NCBI GenBank assembly: GCA_965369375.1
Contig: CBDUQN010000007.1
Coordinates: forward strand, 5,650 to 69,649
Direction of reading: 5' to 3'
DNA from: CBDUQN01 sp965369375
Lineage (GTDB): Bacteria > Krumholzibacteriota > Krumholzibacteriia > Krumholzibacteriales > Krumholzibacteriaceae
Length of the DNA: 64,000 bases
Positions 27,290 through 36,108 of the stretch are shown piece by piece; position 1 is the first letter of the stretch; every line of letters begins with the position of its first letter. Position numbers and translations under genes: made by a program. The notes beneath the pieces were generated by a model. It was not told the DNA's origin, made no database searches, and saw only the letters and a list, made by a program, of their open reading frames with translations.

Positions 27290-28264
27290 TCAACGGTAAT
27301 CGATCTGTGAATGATCGCTTACATTGAAGCTGCTGCGGCGGCCGGTGACCTCCGCATAGGCGCCGACAACGCTACCCTCGAGCATGACATTAATCAGACT
27401 GCTTCCCTCATTCAGAATCGAATTCGATATAATCGTGTTCTTGATTTCACATCCCTTTGCCACCGAAACGTACGGCCCTATGATCGAGCTTTCGATCCTG
27501 CTATCGCGATCGAGGTAGCATGGCTGGATGATTATGGAGCCTTCCACCTCGTTGTCCGGCTCCATGGCTTCGAGAAGAACTCGATTGGTTTCGAGAAGCG
27601 TTTCGACCTTACCGCAATCATACCACCCGTCAATGGCGTACGGATGGAATTTTGCGCCGTCGTTGATCATGATCTGGAGCGCGTCCGTTATCTGGTGCTC
27701 CCCTTTCGTTGTTATGTCCTTTTCGATGATCTGCCCGCACGCATCATACAGCATCGAAGAATCGTGAAAATAGTAAAGCCCGATGACGGCGAGATTGCTC
27801 TTGGGCTGATCGGGTTTCTCCTCGATACTGCGTATCATCCCTCCCTCGACTTCGCAAATTCCGAATCTGCCTGGATTGGTCACCTCGTGCACGCCGAGAA
27901 CATAATCGCCCACTTTTGGAATTCTCGCAAAATCGGTCTTTATGATTGTGTCCCCGAGAATGATAACCAGTTCGGCGCCGTCGGCATGTGATCGTGTCAG
28001 ATTCACCGCGTGTGCAATGCCCCTCTGCTCCCCCTGTACGACGAATGTCATCGGAATATCGTAGGTGCTCTGCAGATACTCTTTGATCAATTCGCCCTTG
28101 TACCCGATAATCGGTATCAGCTCGGAGACGCCCATGTCGAGCAATCCGTCTACGATATGCCCGAGGATGGGTTTCCCCGCGACATTGAGCAGCGCTTTCG
28201 GATTGGTCAGGGTATGCGGACGGAGCCGCTTCCCGATTCCCGCTACCGGTATAACCGCCTTCAT
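27290..28264 (-). CDS. sugar-phosphate nucleotidyltransferase (RmlA/GlmU-like) with left-handed beta-helix end
   Basis: Predicted enzyme joining a sugar 1-phosphate to an NTP. The signature GIGKRLRPHTLTNPKALLNV and GKP (10-32) is the NTP-binding loop, with LGDTII as the metal-binding Asp segment and EEKP, and GWYDCGKVETLLE in the sugar pocket. The last about 80 residues show hexapeptide-type repeats (IEGSIIIQ, IESSIIGPYVSVAKGCEIKN), the left-handed helix of long thymidylyl- or mannose-1-phosphate transferases. Its ATG overlaps the stop of the phosphosugar isomerase gene (ATGA), suggesting a joint role in making activated hexoses. The exact sugar cannot be told. Confidence 0.85.
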   Translation of the reverse strand: MKAVIPVAGIGKRLRPHTLTNPKALLNVAGKPILGHIVDGLLDMGVSELIPIIGYKGELIKEYLQSTYDIPMTFVVQGEQRGIAHAVNLTRSHADGAELVIILGDTIIKTDFARIPKVGDYVLGVHEVTNPGRFGICEVEGGMIRSIEEKPDQPKSNLAVIGLYYFHDSSMLYDACGQIIEKDITTKGEHQITDALQIMINDGAKFHPYAIDGWYDCGKVETLLETNRVLLEAMEPDNEVEGSIIIQPCYLDRDSRIESSIIGPYVSVAKGCEIKNTIISNSILNEGSSLINVMLEGSVVGAYAEVTGRRSSFNVSDHSQIDYR

Positions 28265-29331
28265 GAATCCTCCGATCCGAGCAATTCTTTTATTCGCTCG
28301 ATCTTATCGATTGGCGTAGGATCCTGACCGTATTCAACGGCGAGGTATACGCTCGTGTAATCCCCGAGAATGAGAGTTGAAAGAAGGCGTGAGAGCCGTC
28401 CCTCCCTGCCCGCCGCCCCATCACTCTCGATCACGGCCGCGCCGCCTGCAAGCGGTTTGAGCATCTCGTATGTGATTCTCATCCGCTTCTTGATACGGGG
28501 ATGGTCCTCGTGATCGGTGAGCATAATGATGAAGAGGTCTTCACGCAACCGCTCGGGACACTCCCATCCCATCACCTCATTGTGCCCGAACTCGGGGAAG
28601 ACGTTGTGAAAAGCCATCGTCTTGCTGTTCTCATTGATCTGGCACTTCCAGCGGTACGCCACGCCGCTGAGAAGCCCGTCCCCGCTGTATATCATGGGCA
28701 TCTTGCCGTAGAGTCGCTTGGAGAGCTGCAGCGCGGTGTTCTGGGTCTGGTCTCCATCGAGAAAGAACCTGTCTGAGAGCTTGCGCACCTTCCTGACAGC
28801 AGAAGCTATCTCCGAATCGGATACCGGGTAGATCCCGAGGTTGGAGACGAGGCGAAGCAGCGGCGTGAACAGATACCCGATAGCGGCTCTCGGCGGAAGT
28901 CCGCCGGGTACCATGCAAACCGGGACACCGGCACGTGCAGCCCGCGCTCCGAGCTCACCCCCGGACGTAACCACCGCGAGATTGCACCCCTTCGAGCGGG
29001 CGTCATCGAATACACTGAGCACTTCCTCGGTATTGCCGCTGTAGCTGACGCACACGACCGATGTATCGGTGCCGGCGTACGAATCGAGTTTGTAGCCGCG
29101 CTCGAGATGGATCGGAACGGGGCAATTCCTTCCAAGAAGGTCCTTGAGAAGCCTCCCGCCGATGGCTGATCCCCCGAGGCCGCTCATGACGAGAGGGAAG
29201 GCGCCTCCACCGTGGGAAAAATCCTTCGCCGAATCCCACACTCTCTCGATCTGGTCGGGAATGCTCTTGACGTTGTCGAGCATCCGGCTCATGTCAGTGT
29301 GGTAATACCGTGCAGCATCATCTGAACTCAT
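28261..29331 (-). CDS. bifunctional phosphoglucose/phosphomannose isomerase
   Basis: Member of the archaeal-type PGI/PMI family that interconverts fructose-6-phosphate with glucose-6- or mannose-6-phosphate. The SIS fold is recognised by MSGLGGSAIGGRLLKDL, SYSGNTEEVLSVFDDA and VVTSGGELGARA, and the substrate-binding stretch around ENSKTMAFHNVFPEFGHNE carries the Glu-His pair characteristic of this family rather than of ordinary Pgi. The length is 356 residues. It lies 55 bases after ptsI and overlaps the nucleotidyltransferase, linking PTS-imported hexose phosphates to nucleotide-sugar synthesis. Confidence 0.9.
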   Translation of the reverse strand: MSSDDAARYYHTDMSRMLDNVKSIPDQIERVWDSAKDFSHGGGAFPLVMSGLGGSAIGGRLLKDLLGRNCPVPIHLERGYKLDSYAGTDTSVVCVSYSGNTEEVLSVFDDARSKGCNLAVVTSGGELGARAARAGVPVCMVPGGLPPRAAIGYLFTPLLRLVSNLGIYPVSDSEIASAVRKVRKLSDRFFLDGDQTQNTALQLSKRLYGKMPMIYSGDGLLSGVAYRWKCQINENSKTMAFHNVFPEFGHNEVMGWECPERLREDLFIIMLTDHEDHPRIKKRMRITYEMLKPLAGGAAVIESDGAAGREGRLSRLLSTLILGDYTSVYLAVEYGQDPTPIDKIERIKELLGSEDS

Positions 29332-29386
29332 GTTTTATATCTCCCGTGCTCCTCCGGTAGGAAAGGAAAACGTCATTCGCGCCGCT

Positions 29387-31177
29387 CTATGTATAGGACT
29401 CGTGGATGAATTCCTTGAGCTCCGAACGCTTCTCGTAAATGAAGTGATCGAGCATCTCTCTCACTTCTGTCGCCGTCGACATGTTCAACGCTTTTCGCGC
29501 AAGGGATTTCGTCTCATCGTAGGTAACAGAACGTATTATCTTCTTTATCTCGGGTATGAGATACGCGCTGGCACTGAACTCGTTGAGACCGAGTCCGATC
29601 AGCAGGAGCGCCCCGTGCACATTCGCGGGCATTTCACCGCAGATGCCGACCCAGATGCCGTTTTTATGAGCCGCACTGACCGTATCCCTGAGCAGACGCA
29701 GAATGCTCGGATGGAGCGCATCGTAGAGGTACGATATTCTGCTGTTTCCCCTGTCCACCGCAAGCGCATACTGTATGAGATCGTTCGTGCCGATGCTGAA
29801 GAAATCGACCTCGCGGGCCATCTTGTCGGCAATGGCGACGGCGGACGGCGTTTCGATCATGATACCGACCTCGACATTTTCTCCGATCTGATACCGCTCC
29901 CGTTTGAGATCCTCCCTTACCTCTTCGCATATCGCCTTCGCCACCCGCACTTCATCGATGATCGAGATCATCGGGAACATAATCCGCACACTCCCGTACG
30001 CCGAAGCCCGGTAGATCGCCCTTAGCTGCGTCCTGAAGATATCTTTTCGCGACAGGGTGAACCGTATTCCCCTCCAACCCATGAAGGGATTGGCTTCCTT
30101 GCTCTCACCCATCCATCCCGCAATCTTGTCTCCGCCGATATCGAGAGTTCTGAAGATCACCGAATCCGGTGAAAGCTTCTTAACGACGTTACTGTAATAT
30201 CGAAACTGCTCTTCCTCGCTGGGAAGTGATTTTTTCGTTATGAAGAAGTATTCCGTCCTGAACAGCCCGATACCCTTTGCACCGTGATCGATTATATCCT
30301 TCACCTCATCGGCTATCTCGATATTTCCGGAAAGCTCGATCGTATGTCCGTCCAGGGTGACGGCGGGATAATCCTTGAGCGTGAGAAGCTCCTTCTCCAT
30401 CTCCTGGAATTTGACCTGCGCTTCCTTGAACGTTTCAACCGTTTCCGGTGTGGGGTGCAGCACCACATGTCCCGTTATCCCGTCGACGATCATGCGGTCG
30501 TACGGCTTGGCCCGGAGGCTGAAATCCTCCAGACCCACGACGGCGGGCATCCCGAAGGAACGCGCCAGAATAGCCGCATGAGACGTGCTGCCGCCGAAAT
30601 CGGTAACAAACGCGATAACATACTTTTTATTGAGCCCCGCCGTTTCGGACGGGGTCAGGTTCTTCGCGACAACGATCGATTTCTTTCTCAGATTCGTCAA
30701 TCCCTCGACCTTCTGTCCGAGGAGGTTGCCGATGACACGCTTGCGCACATCCCGAATATCTTCCGCCCGCGATTTGAGATACTCATCCTTGATGTCATCG
30801 AAGGTGGTGAGCACGCCGTCTAGAACCATGCAGAAAGCATACGCGGCATCGACCTTTTTCTCCTTGATCCTGCGGACCGTCTCCTTGCGCACCAGATCGT
30901 CCGAGAGAATCATGCGGTGTGAATCGAGAATCTTGGCGTGATCCTCTCCGAGATCGTCCGCAAGTGCCTGGTGAAGCTTGCGGAGGTCGGCTTCCGTTTC
31001 CTCGAGGGCCGATTCGAAGCGCTTGATCTCATCATCGATCTGATCATCGGTAATCGATTCCGCGATTATCGCCAGGTCTTCGACGTTGACGACATATGCC
31101 TCGCCGAATGCGATTCCCGGAGACACGGGGATCCCCTCGAAGATCATTTCCTTCTTTTCCGCTTTGCCTCTATCCAT
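29387..31177 (-). CDS. ptsI: PTS enzyme I (phosphoenolpyruvate-protein phosphotransferase)
   Basis: First step of the phosphotransferase system: takes phosphate from PEP and passes it to HPr. Visible parts are the N-terminal HPr-binding helices, the phospho-histidine loop GGSTSHAAILAR (His200), the linker, and the PEP-binding TIM barrel with FRTEYFF, GWRGIR, MFPMIS, VEVGIMIETPSAV and FSIGTNDLIQYALAVDR, closing with the dimer motif around ICGEMPAN. The start ATG 31177 overlaps the HPr stop by eight bases (596 residues); ATG 31147 is an alternative. It is the last PTS gene of a complete cluster. Confidence 0.95.
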   Translation of the reverse strand: MDRGKAEKKEMIFEGIPVSPGIAFGEAYVVNVEDLAIIAESITDDQIDDEIKRFESALEETEADLRKLHQALADDLGEDHAKILDSHRMILSDDLVRKETVRRIKEKKVDAAYAFCMVLDGVLTTFDDIKDEYLKSRAEDIRDVRKRVIGNLLGQKVEGLTNLRKKSIVVAKNLTPSETAGLNKKYVIAFVTDFGGSTSHAAILARSFGMPAVVGLEDFSLRAKPYDRMIVDGITGHVVLHPTPETVETFKEAQVKFQEMEKELLTLKDYPAVTLDGHTIELSGNIEIADEVKDIIDHGAKGIGLFRTEYFFITKKSLPSEEEQFRYYSNVVKKLSPDSVIFRTLDIGGDKIAGWMGESKEANPFMGWRGIRFTLSRKDIFRTQLRAIYRASAYGSVRIMFPMISIIDEVRVAKAICEEVREDLKRERYQIGENVEVGIMIETPSAVAIADKMAREVDFFSIGTNDLIQYALAVDRGNSRISYLYDALHPSILRLLRDTVSAAHKNGIWVGICGEMPANVHGALLLIGLGLNEFSASAYLIPEIKKIIRSVTYDETKSLARKALNMSTATEVREMLDHFIYEKRSELKEFIHESYT

Positions 31178-31445
31178 CGACTTTTTTCTGAAACTTGCTC
31201 TCGAACAATTGCACGAGACACGAAAGAGCGTCACCCTCATCCGTGCCATCGGCCTTTATCTTAAGCACCGACCCGAATTCAGCTCCGAGACCGGCGACAC
31301 CAAGAATGCTCTTCGCATTGACTTCCTGATCATCCTTGGCAATCGTGATCTCCGATTTGAACATGCTTGCGGTCTTCACCAGCTCACTCGCCAATCTCAG
31401 GTGAATCCCGTTTTTGTTCTCTACTGTTACGCTGTCTGAAACCAT
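31170..31445 (-). CDS. ptsH: phosphocarrier protein HPr
   Basis: Small carrier between enzyme I and EIIA. With ATG 31445 the active histidine falls exactly at His15 and the conserved arginine at Arg17 (GIHLRLAS), and the regulatory serine at Ser46 (NAKSILGVAGL), which fixes the start; the frame upstream is a shadow of the IID gene end. It has 91 residues. Retention of Ser46 together with an hprK gene in the same cluster implies ATP-dependent regulatory phosphorylation, as in Firmicutes and in several incomplete-PTS Gram-negatives. Confidence 0.95.
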   Translation of the reverse strand: MVSDSVTVENKNGIHLRLASELVKTASMFKSEITIAKDDQEVNAKSILGVAGLGAEFGSVLKIKADGTDEGDALSCLVQLFESKFQKKVDG

Positions 31446-31500
31446 ATCTACAGTGTATTGGCTTACAATTGATTCCAAAAAAGGTTCCGCGTGCAACGGT

Positions 31501-32229
31501 CTACCAGAAGTAGAGCAATAACAAGAACACGCAAAAAACGATCGTAACACTCGGCAGGAGGGAAAACCGTTTCCGCAAACCCACCATCATTGCCACGGCA
31601 GCCACACCCATCACGGCAAACCGGACCCCGCCCGCCTCCAGGGCTCTGGTGAAGGCGAGTGCTGCAAATGCTCCCGCGGCGAAAGCAGCACATCCACCCA
31701 GTAATCCCTGTTCTCTGAAAAGTCGTGCGATGAGCTCCCGTCCGACTCCCTCACGCAACTGAACACTCCCCAGATAACCACCGAGCCTCGAACGGAAGTG
31801 GTAAATATTATAAAGAGCAAGGAAGATTACCAAACCGATGTATGATTGATAAATAGCAAAAATACTGGCAATTGTCAATGCCAGCGGGAGTAGAACGACA
31901 TCGAAGAAATAATCCCCCTTCGCCGTTGAAACCGAAGAAATGGCTCTCTTGACGCTTTCGATCCGCTCGCGGGATATATCCTCGCCCGCCGACCTTCGCT
32001 CCTCGAGGCTCACGACAACGCCGACGACAACCGAGGCAAGAATGGGATTTGCGTTGAAATACCCGAGGTGTCCCTTCGCGAGCTCCTTGAATTCTCTATC
32101 GGTCCCGGCCAGCCTCGAGAGGTGCGGGGATAGGGCATGGTAGAAGCCCAACCCATCGATTGTTCTGCTGTTTCGCGAGCTCGCGATGAAAAACAGCCGC
32201 CAGAGGGTATTGAGATGGCGCTTCCACAT
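31501..32229 (-). CDS. PTS system, mannose/fructose/sorbose family, IID component
   Basis: Membrane subunit that forms the sugar channel with IIC. It begins with the family-typical run of an amphipathic helix and the conserved GLGFYHALSPHLSRL, then a KGHLGYFNANPILASVVVG segment (the IID hallmark with FNxNP), and ends with several hydrophobic helices (about 145-240). The 242 residues are somewhat shorter than characterised IID proteins (about 280). ATG 32229 follows GAGAGG by six bases and lies two bases after the IIC stop. The substrate is not predictable. Confidence 0.86.
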   Translation of the reverse strand: MWKRHLNTLWRLFFIASSRNSRTIDGLGFYHALSPHLSRLAGTDREFKELAKGHLGYFNANPILASVVVGVVVSLEERRSAGEDISRERIESVKRAISSVSTAKGDYFFDVVLLPLALTIASIFAIYQSYIGLVIFLALYNIYHFRSRLGGYLGSVQLREGVGRELIARLFREQGLLGGCAAFAAGAFAALAFTRALEAGGVRFAVMGVAAVAMMVGLRKRFSLLPSVTIVFCVFLLLLYFW

Positions 32230-32231
32230 AG

Positions 32232-32927
32232 TCAACCTCTCGTGAGAAACAGCACGTAAACGACGAGAAAACCCGCGCCGAACCAGAAAATATGCATTTT
32301 CTTGATATGAAACCGCACGAGCGAGCCGATGCCGATAAAGGGAGGAAGTAGGTAGAACAGATCGAGCGACCCTCCCTCGCGGACAAAGACCGTCAGTAGA
32401 AACGACAGAACAAACCGAACAACAACGAGCACGACGAAGAGCAGCACGAACCCGAATAAAAAATGCAGCATAACGGTGGCGAGATGGGCGACGGACGCCG
32501 CCGTCCTGCGACCTCTTCCGATATTCGAAAGGGCGAAGACGGAAAGACGGTACGAATAACTTTCCCAGAGGGTATATGCCCGGCTGCCGAGGTATGATAC
32601 GCCCAACGCAACGAGAAGTGACAGAACGAGGATGAGTCCCCCCAGAACGGGATCCTCTCCGAAATGCCTGGAGACGAGTATGAAGAGAGAAGCCGCCGTC
32701 ACGCCGCCGAGGGTCAGATCCGGATTCTTCTCGCCCCTGAGCGTAACGACGCCGAGAAACATCATCTGAAATAGTGCCCCGGCGAGAAACCCCGCTGCAG
32801 GTGATCCGAGGATGAGACCTATGATCGCCCCGCTGCAGATCGGCTGTGAAAACAACAGCTTCAGTGAAGTCCGGTTGTCTAGAGCACACAAGCCGCCGAA
32901 CAGCGAAGCGGAAAGTATTGGATTCAA
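32232..32927 (-). CDS. PTS system, mannose/fructose/sorbose family, IIC component
   Basis: Polytopic membrane subunit of the sugar permease. It consists of about seven hydrophobic segments with the family features FSQPICSGAIIGLILGSPAA and GALFQMMFLGVVTLRGEKNPDL near the N-terminus. At 231 residues it is shorter than typical IIC (about 260). The only usable start is TTG 32927, since an in-frame TGA lies just upstream; its AGGAG site is about 12 bases away, implying weak initiation or coupling to the preceding GH57 gene, whose stop is within 20 bases. Confidence 0.85.
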   Translation of the reverse strand: MNPILSASLFGGLCALDNRTSLKLLFSQPICSGAIIGLILGSPAAGFLAGALFQMMFLGVVTLRGEKNPDLTLGGVTAASLFILVSRHFGEDPVLGGLILVLSLLVALGVSYLGSRAYTLWESYSYRLSVFALSNIGRGRRTAASVAHLATVMLHFLFGFVLLFVVLVVVRFVLSFLLTVFVREGGSLDLFYLLPPFIGIGSLVRFHIKKMHIFWFGAGFLVVYVLFLTRG

Positions 32928-32945
32928 CGAGGCTCAACGCTCCTT

Positions 32946-35102
32946 TCATTTCCGCGCAGGGCCGGCGCGCAGGCGCACGACAATCTCCGCTGTCGCTCCG
33001 GGTTCGAGATCGAGGCGCCAAACCGGGACAATGGCTGAACCCTGATACACCCTTTCGAAGCCCGCTTCGGAGCTCGATACCGTCTCGATCGGGAATCGCC
33101 AGAAACGCGCCTTGGGCTCAAAGTAAAATTCCACGCTGACATCGAGCCATTCATCGACGATTGATACGGAACCGACATCCGGTTCCTCCCCCTTCGAAGC
33201 GAGGTGCTTTTCGGCGGGCTCCCTATCGGAAAATCTGAAATAGCGATCAGGCGCCTCGCCCGCGAGAAACGACAGCACGCTTTCAGAGCCGAAGCAGCAC
33301 TGCAGCCCGTGCCCCGTAGATGCTATTCGATACCGGACCTCGAACTCGGGATCGGATGCCGATATGAGTACTTTCTTCGAAACCGATACCGGAACCGCTT
33401 TGTCTCTAACCCTCACCGTTCCATCGCGTTCGAACACAAAACATTGACCGCCTTCCGACTCTCCGATCTCCAAGCGATAAAATCCGTTAATAAAATCTCC
33501 CCGTTCCTCGTATGAAGCCTTCGAATAGGAATCGAGATCGACGTCATCGGAAAAGAAGTGGTCGAGAAACGACGATCTGATGTGAAAATCATAGATGAGA
33601 TATTTATCGAGGCTTTTCTCCTTGGCGGTTGAAATGTTATGGATGCTTGTCGCTTCATCGATCCCACTGCTTTTATTCGCGGAGATCGAAGCAAGCCTCC
33701 TGTGATAGAGCTCTTTGCGCCGTGTGAGGGTATCAGTGAGATTGAAGGCGGGAGAGCGCAGGTCGAATTCGCGCAGCGCCGCCCCCCGCAAGGTCCATAT
33801 CGTTCTCACGGCGCCCGCCGCGACAACGAGCTCGTCCGAGCCATCACCGTCGATGTCCCGACGGTAGTATTTCAAGAACGGTCCCTCGCCGTACAGCTTC
33901 TTCTCTACGGCGTTCTCAGCGGACACGAGATGGCTGAAAATCGCGCTCCTCAGGTGTGGAAGGTAGAGCCCGCCGAACAGCCCATGCCAGTACGCGCAAT
34001 TGCACTGAGCCTGATAGAGGTGGCCGCGCGCCTCCCTCCAGACCGCATCTTCGCCGTGCTCCACCCGGTACTGCTCGAGCAGCTCGCTCACCGACATCAT
34101 CCGTTTGTGCATCCAGTTGCTCTCTTCGTACTTGATGAGAAAGTTGCGCCACAAACCTCCCCTCACGAGCGTTGCCGGCTCTTCGAAATCCCCGCTGTTT
34201 TCGAGAAGATCTTTCGCCGCTTCGTATCGCTCCTGGGCCCGAAGCGGCAGGGCCCATTCCATCATCTCGGTGTATGCCGCCGTCGGCAGGTACACGATCC
34301 CGATCGGAGAGTGCGCATCTATTACTTTTGAAAACAACGTCATCTCCAGCCACGCTGCGTTCTTCATCAAGGCATCACAGAACCGCCGGAGCCAGCCATG
34401 CTTATAGCAGAGATCGTGAGTTCCCGGCCAGAGCCCGAATTTCTCCCCGTCATCCGCGAGCACCACTATCCCGCGCGAATCTCCGGCCTCGGAGGCGACC
34501 GCTTTCAGGTACGAGATCGCATCGCCGGGATCGCTGAACGGGATCAGATAACGGAGTTTCTTGTCGATGGGAAAAACATTGATATACTTTCCATCCTCCT
34601 CGGTACGAAAGTATCCTCTCATCTCCTCAGAGCTGAATCCGGTGCTCTTGAAATGCGCATCATCGACGATCGTATATTCGAGTCCCGCATTGGAGAGGGT
34701 TTCCGGAAGGTGGGGCTCCCAAATGCGCTCGGTGAGCCAGCATCCGCGAGGCGTTATATGGAAACGCTCGCGCAGGAATTCCCTCATAACCCCGAGCTGG
34801 CCCTGGCGGTCACGCTCAGGTATGACGGACAGAATCGGTTCGTAGTATCCACCGGACATCAACTCCACCTGTCCGCGGGAAACCATCTCACCGAGACGCT
34901 CTGCGTATTCGGGGTGTCTCTCGATGAGCCAATCCCAGAGAACTCCGCTATTGTGGAGGGCGAACGGGATTTCGGGATAACCATACAGGATTTCCAGAAA
35001 CGGCAGGTATGCCTGCCGGTAGGCCTCTTCGAAAACATGGTCGAAGTTTCCCACCGGCTGATGATTGTGCAGTCCGAGAATGAAAGAAATTTTTTTTGCC
35101 AT
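32946..35102 (-). CDS. glycoside hydrolase family 57 (4-alpha-glucanotransferase-like)
   Basis: Retaining alpha-glucan-acting enzyme of family GH57. The five-motif layout is visible: LHNHQP (11-16), the GGYYEPIL block (84-91), the nucleophile region CWLTERIWEP with Glu125, and the acid/base region VVLADDGEKFGLWP with Asp217/218. The nucleophile position is close to Glu123 of the Thermococcus litoralis enzyme. The C-terminal about 300 residues form the beta-sandwich seen in that subfamily. There are 718 residues and no signal peptide, so it acts on cytosolic glycogen or maltodextrins. Its place between PTS IIB and IIC genes is unusual and suggests common regulation of sugar sensing and storage glucan. 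Confidence 0.9.
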   Translation of the reverse strand: MAKKISFILGLHNHQPVGNFDHVFEEAYRQAYLPFLEILYGYPEIPFALHNSGVLWDWLIERHPEYAERLGEMVSRGQVELMSGGYYEPILSVIPERDRQGQLGVMREFLRERFHITPRGCWLTERIWEPHLPETLSNAGLEYTIVDDAHFKSTGFSSEEMRGYFRTEEDGKYINVFPIDKKLRYLIPFSDPGDAISYLKAVASEAGDSRGIVVLADDGEKFGLWPGTHDLCYKHGWLRRFCDALMKNAAWLEMTLFSKVIDAHSPIGIVYLPTAAYTEMMEWALPLRAQERYEAAKDLLENSGDFEEPATLVRGGLWRNFLIKYEESNWMHKRMMSVSELLEQYRVEHGEDAVWREARGHLYQAQCNCAYWHGLFGGLYLPHLRSAIFSHLVSAENAVEKKLYGEGPFLKYYRRDIDGDGSDELVVAAGAVRTIWTLRGAALREFDLRSPAFNLTDTLTRRKELYHRRLASISANKSSGIDEATSIHNISTAKEKSLDKYLIYDFHIRSSFLDHFFSDDVDLDSYSKASYEERGDFINGFYRLEIGESEGGQCFVFERDGTVRVRDKAVPVSVSKKVLISASDPEFEVRYRIASTGHGLQCCFGSESVLSFLAGEAPDRYFRFSDREPAEKHLASKGEEPDVGSVSIVDEWLDVSVEFYFEPKARFWRFPIETVSSSEAGFERVYQGSAIVPVWRLDLEPGATAEIVVRLRAGPARK

Positions 35103-35118
35103 TTCTCCCTTCGGGTTC

Positions 35119-35592
35119 CTATACGACCTTTGAATTCATGATTACCGGATTGTGATCCGGCAGCGCTCGCGCCTCGAGTGTCACTCCCCGCTTGACGAGT
35201 TCCCGCAGCACCTGCCGCTCTTCCTCATCGAGATACACGAAGTCGAGGTACTCTTCCCTGCCCTCGCGGTAATGGAGGCCGCCTACATTCACCTCATCCA
35301 CCGCAAGGCCGAGCTCGATTAGCCTGAGAATGCTCCTGGGAGAGCGAACGAGGAGGATAATCCGTTCCTTGTCGAAAACCCCCCCGCTCACCTGCGCCTT
35401 TGTCTCCTCGAGCGAAAGGATAGAGACTTTAATCTCCGGCGGGACCGCGGTCAAGTAGAGATTCTTCTCCCATTCGGTAGATGCAACCTCGTCATCGGCT
35501 ATGACGATACGGTCGGGATGAAGCGCGCTTCCCCATCCGATCACAACCTGGGCATGGATCAGTCGATCATCGATTCTGACAAGGGTAATCAA
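35119..35592 (-). CDS. PTS system, mannose/fructose/sorbose family, IIB component
   Basis: Cytosolic subunit that accepts phosphate from IIA and gives it to the sugar. The phosphorylation loop RIDDRLIHAQV holds His13, the hallmark of this family, and the fold continues through IVIADDEVA and LLVRSPRSILRLIE to VNVGGLHYREG. The length, 157 residues, is normal. The start appears to be TTG 35592, because a stop lies two codons upstream and no ATG fits; initiation should be weak. Two 19-bp direct repeats sit between this gene and the IIA gene. Confidence 0.9.
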   Translation of the reverse strand: MITLVRIDDRLIHAQVVIGWGSALHPDRIVIADDEVASTEWEKNLYLTAVPPEIKVSILSLEETKAQVSGGVFDKERIILLVRSPRSILRLIELGLAVDEVNVGGLHYREGREEYLDFVYLDEEERQVLRELVKRGVTLEARALPDHNPVIMNSKVV

Positions 35593-35620
35593 AGGCTACT
35601 GCACCACCGCCATTGTATGA

Positions 35621-35670
35621 GGGACCATATTCCAAGATTCTGCTCTCGCGGGGGACCATATTCCAAGATT
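35621..35670. repeat. pair of identical 19-bp direct repeats between PTS IIA and IIB
   Basis: GGGACCATATTCCAAGATT occurs at 35621-35639 and again, without a mismatch, at 35652-35670 (31-bp period). The repeats occupy most of the 108-base gap between the two genes. They do not encode protein and have no hairpin of their own, so they resemble a duplicated dispersed element or paired binding sites. Confidence 0.8.
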
Positions 35671-35700
35671 TTTTCTTTGCGGCGTGCAATCGGATACCTA

Positions 35701-36108
35701 TCAGAGATCAATGACCTTGACGCTCTCGCGGCCGCGGCGTATGAGATGATCCACCATGTCCAGGAAATTCATCGAAGATCGCTTCGTGAGAAAATCAAGC
35801 AACAGCGGCAGATTAACGCCGCTTATCACTTTCACGCCTGCGATCCCCTGGGTGGCGCGGACGCTGTTTGCGCAGCACGACCCTCCGAAATAATCGACGA
35901 ACAGGAGGACGTTGGCGCTCCCTGTTTTATCGATTATCTTCCTGATCTTGAGAATTATATCCTCGTCGCACAGGTCTGAACCGGATATTGCGTAACAGTT
36001 GCTTATATTACCGACAATGAGCTCGGCGGTGCGCAACAGCTCCTCGCCGAGCTGACCGTGCGTTACCAAGATTCCTATCGTTTCCAATTGTGCTTGCTCC
36101 GCGTTCAT
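35701..36108 (-). CDS. PTS system, mannose family, IIA component
   Basis: Small cytosolic phosphoryl acceptor from HPr. The active-site motif is ILVTHGQLGEELL with His17; the later FVDYFGGSC and VISGVNLPLLLDFL stretches match the EIIA-Man fold (usually DLFGGSP and VNLPML). It has 135 residues. Its ATG overlaps the hprK stop (ATGA), the order found in Deltaproteobacteria and other lineages with a regulatory mannose-type PTS. Confidence 0.92.
   Translation of the reverse strand: MNAEQAQLETIGILVTHGQLGEELLRTAELIVGNISNCYAISGSDLCDEDIILKIRKIIDKTGSANVLLFVDYFGGSCCANSVRATQGIAGVKVISGVNLPLLLDFLTKRSSMNFLDMVDHLIRRGRESVKVIDL

Noticed and set aside
31501..33021. 506-residue version of the PTS IID gene
   Set aside because: The N-terminal 264 codons are an out-of-frame shadow of the IIC gene; ATG 32229 with a good ribosome-binding site gives a normal IID protein.
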